Assembly: GCF_963082655.1 (NCBI RefSeq)
Contig: NC_081555.1
Coordinates: 147,895,551-147,959,550 of the forward strand
Length of the DNA: 64,000 nt
Direction of reading: 5' to 3'
DNA from: Stomoxys calcitrans
Taxonomy: Eukaryota; Arthropoda; Insecta; Diptera; Muscidae
Shown: in pieces, positions 45,146-56,700 of the stretch
How the letters are laid out: the number at the start of each line of letters is the position of its first letter
How positions within the stretch are numbered: the first letter of the stretch is position 1
Notes under the pieces: generated by a model
Databases searched by the model: none
Seen by the model: the letters and a program-made list of their open reading frames with translations, nothing else
What the model was told of the DNA's origin: nothing
Position numbers and translations under genes: made by a program

Positions 45146-47315
45146 ATACCTAAGACCACAGGATGGGGGTGTACTAATCTAGTCATTCAGTTTTTAGCTC
45201 CTTGAAATATTGATCAGCGACCCCATAAAGTATATTTATTCTGGATCGTTTCGACATGTCCGTCCGTTCATCGGTCAAAATCACGATAGCGGTCTAATGC
45301 GTAAAGCTAGCCGCTTGAAGGTTTGCATAGATACTTCTAATTGATGTAGGTCGTTGGGGATTGCAAATGGGTCGATCGATAACCGATTGACTCCTTGAGC
45401 CTAGAAGCCTTAATTTTCATCCGATTTGGCTTAAATTTGGAACAAGGACTTGAGTTTTGTCTCTTAACATCCATGCCAAGTATGATCCGATTCGGTTCAT
45501 AAACAGATATAGCCCCAATATAAACCGATCCCCGGATTTGACTTCTTCAGCACTTATAAGCCGCAATGTTCATCCGATTTGGCTTAAATTTGGAACAAAT
45601 ACTTAAATTATGATTGTCAATATAGATGCCAAGTATGATCCGATTGTGTTTATAAACAGATATAGCCGCCATATAAACCGATTTTAGAGTAGGTCTTTGG
45701 GGATTGCTAATGGGTGATATCGGTTCAGATTTGAATATAGCCCCCATATAAACCGATTCCCGGATTTGATTTCTTCCGCCTTTAGAAGCCTCAATTTTCA
45801 TCCGATTTTTCTGAAATTTGGATCAAGGACTTGAGTTATGACTTTCATCATCCATGGCAAGCATGATCCGAATCGGTATATAAACAGATATAGTCCCCAC
45901 ATTAACCGATCTCCAGATTTGACTTCTAGAGCCCTGGGAGGCTTCAATTTGCATCCTATTTGACTGAAATTTGAATCAAGGACTTGAGGCATGACTCTCA
46001 ACATCTATGCCAAGAATGATCCGAATCAGTTTATAAACGGATATAGCCCCCATATAAACCGATCCCCGTATTAACTTCTTGAGCCCTAGGAAGCCTCAAT
46101 TTTTACCTGATTTGAGTTTATCAAGCCATGTGCGTCCGTCCGTCCATCTATCGAAATCACGATTGCGGTCGAACGCGTAAAGCGAAAGTTGCATAGATAC
46201 TTCTAATTGATGTAGGTCTTTGAGGGTTGCAACTGGGTCATATCGGTTCAGATTTGAATATAGCCCCCATATAAATCGATTCCCGAATTTGACTTCTTGA
46301 GCCCTTACAAGCCGCAATTTTTGTCCGATTTGGCAGAATTTTTGAACATTGTGTTCCGTTATGACTTCCAACAACTGTGTCAAATACGGTCTAAATCGGT
46401 CAAGAACCTGATATAGCTCCCATATAAACCGATCTCCAGATTTGACTTCTTGAGCCCCTGGAAGACTTCATTTTCATCCGATTTGCCTGAAATTTTGTAC
46501 ATAGTATTCTGTTATGACTCCTAACAGCTGAGCGAACTACAGTCTAAATCGGTCAAGAACCTGATATAGCTCCCATATATACCGATATCCCGATTTGACT
46601 TCTTGAGCCCATGGAAGCCGCAATTTTTGTCCGATTTGGCAGAAAATTTGTACATCGTGTTCCGTTATGACTTCCAACAACTGTGCCAAGTACGGTCTAA
46701 ATCGGTCAAGAACCTGATATAGCTCCCATATAAACCGATCTCCGGATCTGACTTCTTCAGCCCTTAGAAGCCTCAATTTTCATGCGAATTGGCTGAAATT
46801 TGGATCACGAACTTGAGTTATGACTTTCAACATACATGCCAAGTATGATCCGAATGGGTATATAACCTGATATAGCCCCCATATAGACCGATCCCCGGAT
46901 TTGACTTTTTCAGTCCTTAGAAGCCTCAATTTTCATCCGATTAGGCTAAAATTTGAAACAAAGACTTGAATTATGTCTTTCAACATCCATGATCCGAATT
47001 GGTCTATAAACAGATATAGCCCCCATATAAACCGATCCCCGGATTTGACTTCTTGAGTCCTTAGATGCCTCAATTTTCATCCGATTTGACTGAAATTTGA
47101 ATCAAGGATTTGAGTTATGACTTACAGCATCGGTGCCAAGTTTTATGTGAACCGCTCAATATGGTGATATAGTCCCCCCCCCCCCCCCTATATATCGATA
47201 TCCCGATATGACTTCTTGAGACCAAAATAATTCCTATACAAACTCAGTTGATAAGGTGGCATTTTTAGCAGAATCAATGGTGGTGGGTACCCACCGTACG
47301 AACTTAGCACGCTTG
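45146..47315 (+). mobile_element. HINE-A, long, ending next to the Ir-C stop
   Basis: Head ATACCTAAGACCACAGGATG, CCGTCCGTTCATCGG near 45260, monomers with CAGATATAGCCCCCATATAAACC and a second head-like block near 46125. A C15 run lies at 47174-47188. The tail GGTGGTGGGTAC..ACTTAGCACGCTTG ends about 6 bp from the stop codon of pseudogene Ir-C. Confidence 0.7.
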
Positions 47316-47321
47316 TTTTTA

Positions 47322-49314
47322 TTATACATTCAGAAAATTAAGCAAATTACGAATTTTAGCAGACCTACTACTATTTAACTCCAATAGAAATATAAGAGAA
47401 CAAAATACCAAAACTAAGAAATAAACAAAAAATACCCCAGATAATAAGTAGAAAGATAATGCGGCAGCTGCACCTCGACTTTGAGATGATCTTGAGGTCA
47501 TGTACAGCACTGAGGATTCCATTCTTTTCATTAGGCCCGATTGTAAGACATCTGCAATCCATTTGCCAGTGGGATGGGCCAGATACGAATGACGAGGCAT
47601 AAAAAAGACAACCGGTGCGGTTACCAAAGGTTGGGCCAGCATCTTAATTCTTCGCGGATGATTTTTTTGATTATACCACCTTATGGCATATTCAGAAATG
47701 CCCAATGCTATTTTCTCCTCATTATTAGGATCACTTAATTTCTCTAAAATATTGGCTAAAGGATTGTGCTCGTCCACCAAACGAATCTTTAGCTCAGGAT
47801 ATAGGGACTTAAGTACACCAACCACTGAGAAGAAAGTGTATACAGTATAATTGCTTTCAACAGCCTGCCCTAGGCTAGTCACTGTGTAACGCACATGCGA
47901 ATGTTGAAGAATTCTAAACAATTCTCCCGAATAGGCGGTTCTCAAGACCACAGTGTACAGCAACCACATCATTAGAATGTAACGGGCAAAATTTCTTTTA
48001 GGTATGTGACCATATATGGCACCACCAGCCAAGGTTTGGAGAAGATTTAAAAATGGAGTGCGATTATCGTGGCCATAGACTAGAGTTGTCAGTTCGGCTT
48101 TATCCAGAAAGCGTATGGAATAGATGACCCAAATTGCCAAAGCAAAACTTAAACTAAAGCAGAGCCATGTGATGCAACGAAATGGTTTAATTAGAGGCTC
48201 AAATGGTACCATCAGTCTGCCATGGGGAATGGCCAAAACAATGCGTTGACTTATGTAACTCTTACTGGCCAGCATGGCATCGGCACGATCCTTGGAATAC
48301 ATGAAACATAGTATGGAGATGTTGCCTTGTTGCTCCACTATCTGAAATGAAATCCATCAAAATTGAATCAAATACCGAATATGTTTGAGAGTCTACCATT
48401 TTAGTGGCTCCAGTTGCTGTTTTGTTGGCGTTCTGCTAGAAACTTTAGCAATAATCCTTCAAATCCATCCTTTTTAGATGCATTAGCCTCGGATTCAGAA
48501 TTAAGCCCCAAACATGGCATATAATCCCAGGTAATAATGGTCAAATTGCATCCCTGCATATTTGCCACTTTGTTGGGAAAAAATTTTGTGCCTAAAGTAA
48601 AATTTGACTCATTTTCTATGTTGTGAAAGGAGGCCAGGTATTGAGGTTCCCAGGAATGGCATTCGTTGACATTGAAGGGATAATAGGTGTACAAAATGGG
48701 CCGGTCATCCTTTAGAAGCAAAACACTAACATTGATGACATAAATGTCAAAGAGGCGATGAAATATCTCCTTCAGTACGGCCAAGCCGACATCTTGAATA
48801 CCAGTGTACACCAGCAGAAAGTAACCATACTGGATCCCTTGCATTACTATGCAAGGGATCCAGTATGCAACTTTCAAATCTACTGCAATGCGAAGAAAAA
48901 TTAGGATTTTTAAAAAGATTTTTCATTTTGAAGTTACAATTACCCATAGGCCTCCAGACTATCCAACAGCCATATGGACTTATCGCGTCTAGCATAGGTG
49001 CGATAGAATCTTTCCTGCTATTCTTCCTCACTCACATACATCATTGTCTCATCTACCGTATAGCGCTCACCTACCATTTGATATTTGAATAGGCCCCCTT
49101 GGGCCAGGACTCTTCTGAGAACTTCATCAATCAAATCTTGCTGCTTGTGACGATTTGCTGCTTTCTTGGCATACTGACCAATAGTAGGGCTTGATGGAAA
49201 ACTATCAACATCAAATTCCTTTTTAATAATCCACACTATTGACAATATTAAACGTAAAGTACCAAGGGATTGACTATTTTCTAATGAATACTCAATAGAT
49301 GAACTCATTTGCAT
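47322..49314 (-). pseudogene. Ir-C: ionotropic receptor pseudogene
   Basis: The three-exon layout matches Ir-A: exon 1 49314-48944 (371 nt, same length as Ir-A), exon 2 48882-48397, exon 3 48341-47322, with introns of 61 and 55 bp and correct phases. Three lesions break it. An in-frame TAG lies in exon 1 where Ir-A has Leu (EEE-stop-QERFYRTYARRDKS). A 42-nt perfect palindrome at the start of exon 2 shifts the frame between RFESCILDPLHSN and YGYFLLVYTG. A deletion near the end of exon 2 removes the MNFTI..DIYP segment between FLAER and NKTATGATKM. Exon 2 is 486 nt against 544 in Ir-A and no longer keeps frame. Exon 3 (339 codons, M1, pore, M2, S2, M3) is fully open, so decay is recent. A HINE-A lies directly downstream of the stop. 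Confidence 0.8.
48826..48867. repeat. perfect 19-bp inverted repeat inside Ir-C exon 2
   Basis: CATACTGGATCCCTTGCAT at 48826-48844, a 4-nt loop TACT, and its exact complement at 48849-48867. Pairing stops exactly at the arm ends. It occupies codons that are ordinary coding sequence in the paralogues and disrupts the frame. Confidence 0.9.
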
Positions 49315-49494
49315 AACCAATATTTTACGCCCAAGATATATAATTTATGTATATATATATTTTTTTTAATCAAAATAGATTTTTCCCTCGTATTTTGTTT
49401 GTGCTTTAGCTAGTCTTTGATTTATTGTCTTTGGCAATACAAAATTATATGTGCTGACTAACAGTCAGCATTTTGAAAAACAAATTCTCTTACT

Positions 49495-50615
49495 ATACCC
49501 ACCACCATAGAATGGGTGGGTATACTAATCTAGTCATTCCGTTTGTAACATCTCGAAATATTAATCAAGGACCCCATAAGGTATATATATTATTGATCGT
49601 CTCAAAATTCTGATTCGAACTAGCCATGTCCTTCCGTCCGTCCCTACGTCCGTCCGTCCTTCCATCCGTCCGTCCGTACGTCCATCCGTCCATCCGTCTA
49701 TTGAAATGCGTAGAGCTAGCGGCTTGAAATTTAGCAGAGATACTTTATATTGACATAGGTCATTGGGGATTGCAAATGGGCCATATCGGTTCAGATGTAG
49801 ATATAGCTTCCATATAAACCGATCTCCCGATTTGACTTCTTGAGCCCCTGGAAGCCTCAATTTTCATCCGTTTTGGCTGAAATTTTGCAGATAATGTTCT
49901 GCTATGACTTCCAACAACTGTGCCAAGTACGGTCCAAATTGGGCAAGAACCTGATATAGCTCCCATATAAACCGATCTCCCGATTTGACTTCTTGAGCCA
50001 ATGGATGCCGAAATTTTTGTCCGATTTGGCAGAAATTTTGTACATCGTGTTCCGCTATGACTTCCAATAACTGTACCAAGTACGGTTCAAATCGATCAAG
50101 AACCTGATATAGCTCCCATATAAACCGATCTCCAAATTTGACTTCTTGAGCCCCTGGAAGCCTTAATTTTCATCCGATTTGGCTGAAAATTTGTACACAG
50201 TATACTGTTATGACTCCTAACAGCTGTGCGAACTACAGTCTAAATCGGTGAAGCACCTGATATAGCTCCCACATAAACCGATCTCCCGATTTGACTTCTT
50301 GAGCCCCTGGAAGCCACAATTTTCATCCAATTGAGCTGAAATTTTGCACACCGCATTCTGTTATGACTCCTAACAGCTGTGTACAAGTACAGCTAAAATC
50401 AGTTTATAACCTGATATAGCTCCCATATAAACCGCCCTCTTGATCATCCCTTTTCGGTTTCTGAAAGCTTTAATTTTTGCTGGTTTAACACAAGTTTGGT
50501 ATGTAGAATAAAATCATGCCCTACAACTTAATTTATTTTGCATAAATTTTTAGCAGAATCCATGATGGAGGGTTCCCAAGATTCGGCCCGGCCGAACTTT
50601 GCACGCTTTTACTTG
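49495..50615 (+). mobile_element. HINE-A, complete
   Basis: Head ATACCCACCACCATAGAATG, an extended CCGTCCGTCC/CATCCGTC stretch at 49635-49700, and monomers with CTGATATAGCTCCCATATAAACC. It ends GGAGGGTTCCCAAGATTCG, the hairpin and GCACGCTTTTACTTG. It lies 181 bp upstream of the Ir-C start. Confidence 0.8.
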
Positions 50616-50938
50616 TATTCCAAACTAGCCTAACATCGCAATTGAGAACATGGTAATTATTGTTGTAATGTTATAAAAAAAAACACAAGAAACAAATTTG
50701 AATTTGTCATGCTCCACGTTATGGGCTAATGGATGACATGCTTGTGGAAGAATTTAATCCGTTTACAGTATTGCTGTATTGCCTAACATACAGTGTTTGG
50801 CTTAAAGTAAAATACCGAAAGTTGCCAAATGCACCATGGCACCATGGGCCAATGACCAGGTCTTATAGACAACAAATGAGGACGGTCTAGGGTGAGGCAA
50901 TGGCTAAGTCGTCGAAATTAAAATTTTATTGTAATTTG
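50616..50938. other. unassigned spacer
   Basis: No recognised gene or repeat in this 323-bp stretch. Confidence 0.35.
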
Positions 50939-51008
50939 AAAGGAGGGGGGTATCTTCCTTTTGTCATTCCGTTTGCAACACATCGAAATATCCATTACCG
51001 ACCCTATC
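50939..51008 (+). repeat. HINE-A head fragment
   Basis: GGGGGGTATCTTCCTTTTGTC and CCGTTTGCAACACATCGAAA match the first block of HINE-A. It is cut off by an inverted element G. Confidence 0.6.
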
Positions 51009-53478
51009 TTATTTTAAAAATCAATTTGTGTTTGTTTGTTTGCTTGTTTGTTTGTTTGTTTGTTTGCTTGTTTGTTTGTTTGTTTGTTTGTTAGTTTGTT
51101 TGTTTGTTTGTTTGTTTGTTTGTTTGTTTGTTTATTTGTTTGTTTGTTTGTTTGTTTGTTTGTTTGTTTGTTTGTTTGTTTGTTTGTTTGTTTGTTTGTT
51201 TGTTTGTTTGTTTGTTTGTTTGTTTGTTTGTTTGTTTGTTTGTTTGTTTGTTTGTTTGTTTGTTTGTTTGTTTGTTTGTTTGTTTGTTTGTTTGTTTGTT
51301 TGTTTGTTTGTTTGTTTGTTTGCTTGTTTGTTTGTTTGTATTTTTGTGTGTTCCTTATAGACTCAGAAACGGCTGAACCGATTTTCTTGAAATTTTCGCA
51401 GATGGTGCATAATGACCCCGTGGTGAAAATAGGGTACTAAATTTTTTGATATCTGAAGGGGGGCAGACCCTCCCCCTTACCCTAATTTTCAGAAACGCCA
51501 GATATCGGAGATGGGTGGTGCGATTTAAGCGAAATTTGTGTGCTCTCCTATAGTACCCTAAAAATAAAAATTTGGTATCCAATTTCCGGATGGGATACCT
51601 AGGGGGGCCGCCCCACCCTAAAACCTACCAAACATAAATTTAGACCAATCACGACAATATGGGACTCAAATGAAAGGTATTTAGGATAAGAAAACGTATC
51701 TGATATCCAAATGTCGAACCAAGTGCAAGGGGAACCACCCCAACCCCCAAAACACCCCTAAATCGGACATACTTACCGACCATGGCAATACGGGACTCAA
51801 ATGAAAGGTATTTGCGAGTAGAATACGAACCTGATATCCAAATGTGGGACCGCTTTTCCGGGGGTCCACTTCTTCTCCAAAACACCCCCCAAACTGGACT
51901 TATTTAGTGACCATGGGAATATGGGGTTTAAATTAAAGGTATTTGAATGTTGAATACGAATCTGATATCCAAATATTGGACCAAGTATTTGGGGGGCCGC
52001 CTCTCACCAAAAACATCCCCACAAAGGGGAAAAATTTTCAACCATAGCAATATGGGGCTCAAATGAAAGGTCTTTGGGAGTAAAGCACGAATTTGATATC
52101 AATATTCGGGAAAAGTGTCTATGGGGCCACGCCACACCCAAAACACCCCTAAATCGGACACATTTACCGACCATGGCAATATGGGACTCAAATGAAAGGT
52201 ATTTGCAAGTAGAATACGAATCTGATATCCAAACGTGGGACCACATTTCTTTCCCAAAACACCCCCCAACCAGAACTTGTTTACTGACCATGGCAATATA
52301 GGGCTTAAATAAAAGGTATTTGAGTGAATAATTAGAATCTGATATCCAAATATGGGACCAAGTGTTTGGGGCCGGCTCTCCCCAAAAACATCCCCCAAAG
52401 GGCCAAATTTACGACCATAGCCATATGTGAAATGTGTTTGGGAGTAAAACACGAATCTGATATCAATTTACGTTCAATACCGCAAACCGGACATATTTGC
52501 CGACTTTTGCAATATGAGTTTAAATGGGATTTGAAAACGAATTTGATATCCCATTTTGAGGTCATTGGCAATATGGGGTACAAATAAATGATATATAGTT
52601 ATATGAGAATAGAGCACGTTGCTCATATATTTTCCGGGCTTAGTGATTGGGGGACCAACCCAATCACCCCTAAATCGTTGCTCATACATTTTCCGGGCTT
52701 AGTGATTGGGGGACCAACCCAATCACCCCTAAATCGGGCATATTTACCGACCATGTCAATGTGGAGCTTAAATAAAAGGTATTGGGCGGTAGAGCAAGAA
52801 TTGAAACGCACTTTCGGGACCAATTTTATGGGGTCTACCTCTTTCCCAAAATACCCCACAAGCAGCAATTTTTTACAGACCATCGCAATATGGGGCTCAA
52901 ATAAAAGTATTTGGAAGTAGGATACGAATTTGATATCTAAATGTAGGACCATATATTAAGGGCATCACCCCTTCCAGAAAACAACCCCCAAAGTGTAAGA
53001 ATTTTTCGACCATGCCAATATGTGGCTCAAATGAAAGGTATTTGAGATTAGAAAACGAATTTGAAAACCTATTTTGGAGCCATATGTTTGGGGGACGCCT
53101 GATCGTGTAAACTCCCCTAAACCAATGACAGTATGGGGTTTAAATACAAAAAATTGTATTTGAGAGAAGAGCACGAAGCTGATATTTTTTCAGGGCCAAG
53201 TGTCTGGGGGACCACCTCACCCCCCAAAACACCCCTAAATCAAACATTATGAGAATATCGGGCTGAAATAAAGTATTTTAAGAATGGAGTACACCTTACA
53301 TCCAAAATTAAATTCGTAAAGGTACTTATATTGTTAAACTGTTAGTCAAGCGATATACTATTTTCGTAGCATGGTATTTCACTAAAAGCTCTTTAATTGT
53401 CGAAAATAAATATTCCAAGCAAAATATTGTTCTATATAAAGTAAAAGAAGGCGCAGCAGAGCAGGCCCGGGTCAGCTA
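51009..53478 (-). mobile_element. element G, nearly complete, minus orientation
   Basis: The left side is the inverted 3' end (AAAATCAATTTGTG, the expanded TTTG repeat, TCAGAAACGGCTGAACCGAT, GGACCTCCCCCTTACCC-type stretch). About a dozen monomers follow, with GACCATGGCAATATGGGAC and CAAATGAAAGGTATTTG. The right end is the inverted 5' terminus GGCCCGGGTCAGCTAGT at about 53465. A 60-bp direct duplication (CATATTTTCCGGGCTTAGTG) occurs at 52623 and 52685. No coding capacity. Confidence 0.6.
51026..51338. repeat. (TTTG)n microsatellite, about 310 bp
   Basis: Nearly pure TTTG with a few C, A and TA interruptions. It expands the short CAAA run found at the 3' end of other element G copies. The long Cys-Leu-Phe-Val open frames it creates are not genes. 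Confidence 0.95.
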
Positions 53479-53514
53479 GTTTGAAATACAAAATTTATAT
53501 TTATTTATTAGACC

Positions 53515-53651
53515 ACTCAATGTCCGTGCCGAATTTGGCTGCATAATTTATTCATTTTTCACCAGATTATGGCGAAAGAGGGTTTACATATACACCCGAT
53601 ATGGTGGGTATCCAAAGTTCGACCCGGCCGAACTTAATGCCTTTTTACTTG
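53515..53651 (+). mobile_element. HINE-A tail fragment
   Basis: ATATGGTGGGTATCCAAAG, the hairpin TTCGACCCGGCCGAA (one mismatch) and GCCTTTTTACTTG. It lies about 85 bp downstream of the Ir-D stop codon. Confidence 0.7.
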
Positions 53652-53713
53652 TTTTAATATCATTAAAATTTTATTTAGTTTTAATCTTTCAAATCAAATC
53701 ACTTCTATAACAA

Positions 53714-53719
53714 TTTATT
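53714..53719 (-). promoter_or_regulatory. candidate polyadenylation signal of Ir-D
   Basis: AATAAA on the minus strand about 16 nt after the TAA stop. Confidence 0.5.
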
Positions 53720-53734
53720 TAATTAGCTTTAAAA

Positions 53735-56700
53735 TTACAATGTATTGTTTAGCTTTACTTCGGTGCATGGCCTACGACATACACCCTTGATGTGTCGCTT
53801 GACACGGGACATACATATTTCCAAGATGAAGACACACACGCAGGCACCTAGACAAATAATCAACAAACTGAAGGCTCCAAATAGCTGTGACATATCCAAA
53901 ACCTTAGGACTATCTTCTTTATGCTCTATTCCATGCCTGCCATCAAAGAGCAGAAATCTCTCCCAACGATCCATTAGGCCTTCATTGACGAAACTCTCGA
54001 TGTGCGTGTTAAATCTATTGAGAAATTGTGAATTCTTTCTCATATAAATACTCAGTTGTTGGGTGAACAGGATTTGCGGTACCACATAGAACTCGTTACG
54101 GTCAGTATAGTTCTGTTTAAAATATCCAAAATATTCGAAAGCTGTCAATATGCTCATTCTAATGTAGTCATATCTCTCGGGATGTCTTAGCATTTCGAAA
54201 CTATTGACTTCCGAATCATTTAGAATAACCGCTCTCTTAGATAAACGTGACATATTCTTTATTGTATTATACACCGTCTCGGTCATTAGTGGAGTGTAGT
54301 TGAAGGCCAGCAATTCTGCCAAAGTCTTTGGCGGTGACAGTCTTAAATCATTCTTTATAAATTTAAACATTAGGCCTTGGTAAATCGTACGCAATACGAA
54401 TGAGGCCAATAGCCATACCATAAGCAGGAAACGTGAAAATGGCACCAAGGGATCTCTAGCCACTGGTCCTCCCAGACTTATTACAAGCATATTATAAAGC
54501 GGTCTTTGTTCCTTGGTTCCCAGTAGGAAATATTTCAATTTTCTATCCATATGCGTAAGGGTGAATAGAACGATATTACCGCCAACCAAAATGATTATCA
54601 AAATAAACCAAATTTCACTGGCAAAAGGTAACAGAAGTCTAACAAAGTGGTCAAATGGTTCACTCCTTGAAGAAATAACAAAGTAATAGGAACTTAGAAA
54701 ATAGGGATTTGTTGGTGTGTAGGAATCATTGAGTAGCCTCGGCTTGTAGTGGAAGGCGCCAAAAACAAAATCGGTGCCGTTTTCAAAAAGCTGCAAGAAA
54801 ATAGGGGATTAATTAAAATATTAACAAGTAAAAATCTTTGAATCTTTGGAACCCACCACCATGGATTCTGCATAAAATTGACAAAAGTATGAGCGTGCCG
54901 AATCTTATATACCCTCCACCATGGATGGCATTTGTCGAGTTCCATGTGCGGTTTCTCTTTCAAGGCAAACAAAGAATATTGAATAAGAACTGTTATGCCA
55001 TTGGAGCTATATCAGGTTATAGTCCGATTCGGACCATAAATAAATGCTGAACATTGTCGAAGTCATTGTGTAATATTTCAGTTCATTCGCATACAAATTG
55101 CGCCTTGTAGGGGCTCCAAAAGAAAAATGGGGAGATTGACTTATATGGGAGCTGCATCAAGCTACTGATGGATTAAGACTATATTAAACACATATATTAA
55201 AGGTCATGAGAGAAACCGTTGTACAAAATTTCAGCCAAATCGGATGAGAATTGCGCCCTCTAGAGGCTCAAGAAGTCAAGATCCAAGATGGGTTTATGTG
55301 ATAGCTATACCAGATTATGAACCGATTTTAATCATACTTAACACAATTGTTGGAAGTGATACCCAAACACTATGTGTAGAATTTCAGTCAAATCGGACGA
55401 GAATTGCGCCCTCTAGAGGCGCAAGAAATCAAGACCCAAAATCGGGTTATATGGCAGCTATATAAAAAAAAAATAGACCACTTTCAACCATACTTAGCGC
55501 AGATGTTGAAAGTGACATCAAAACACCACGTGAAAATTTTCAGTCAAATCGGACGAGAATTGCGCCCTCTAGAGGCTCAAGAAATCAAGACCCAAGATCG
55601 GTTTATATGGCAGCTGTATCAAACCATGCACCGATTTGGCCCATTTACATTCCCAACTGACCTACACTACCAAGAAGTAGGATATTTCCATGTTCTCAAG
55701 ATTCGGAAGACTAGAATCTTGAGAAAGTCGGTAATGGTTCCATCATCATCATCTAATGCTGACAACATTTGTGCGGTAATATGTCATGTAAAACTTCTCT
55801 CCAAAGAGGTGTCGTACTGTGGCACGCCGTTCGGACTCGGCTATAAAAAGGAGACCCCTTATCATTGAGCTTAGAATTGAATCGGAATACACTCATTGAT
55901 ATGTGAGAAGTTTGTCCCTGTTCCTTAGTCATTCCATTAAGGAACATGGGCAAAATTTTTAAATGGACTTCTTGGGAGTAGGTTGTGGTCTCATCGTCGG
56001 TTCCCTGCCTGATGCTCCAGCTTTAGAATCTTTATCCATCCTAGTCTTCCTAACCTCGAGAAAGTCATTGATTGTTTCGTCGTCTGTTCGTTAGGCTGTG
56101 TTGGGTCTCTCGCCCCTGCACTGCTTGATGTTTCAGTATTACGATCTTTGCTTATCCTGGTTTTCCCCATATTGAGTGAGACGGCGATAAACTCATCGTC
56201 GGCCCCCTGTCCGTTAGGCTTTATTGAGTGTCCCCTCACTGCACCGCCTGATGGCTCAATTCGAGGATATTTGCCCATACTCTTCCCTATCTTGAAGAAG
56301 ACGGTCATGGCCCCATAGTACGCCATACCTTTAGACTTAGCCAAATTTGTCACATAGACTTGATCAATGCCAACCACAAGGAGCGTTCCTTCTCCTCCCA
56401 CTGAAAAACCTGTCATTTCTCCACGGCCAAATCTTGGTTTTGCTTCTTTAAGACTTCCATCATGCGCTTCGTCACGATTTCGCATCCTTGATGAAGAACG
56501 TCGCCTTTGTGATTTGTGTGATGTCCATCTTTCTCACAAGGTCCAGATTTGCGCCCCAGAGAGTGTGGCTACTTCCATTCCCACTTCATACGCCAAGCGC
56601 AGCTTTCAGATGTCCCCTCTATACTCACAGCACATAAGTCGTATGGGTGGACCCCCTTCGGATTTCAATACATGTTCGATAACCCGATCGTTTACCAAAT

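Noticed and set aside
47174..47188. C15 homopolymer as a functional element
   Set aside because: A homopolymer expansion inside a HINE monomer, possibly of inaccurate length; no function can be supported.
51028..51440. Open frames of 90-134 codons rich in Phe, Val, Cys and Leu
   Set aside because: They are translations of the TTTG microsatellite in three frames and not genes.
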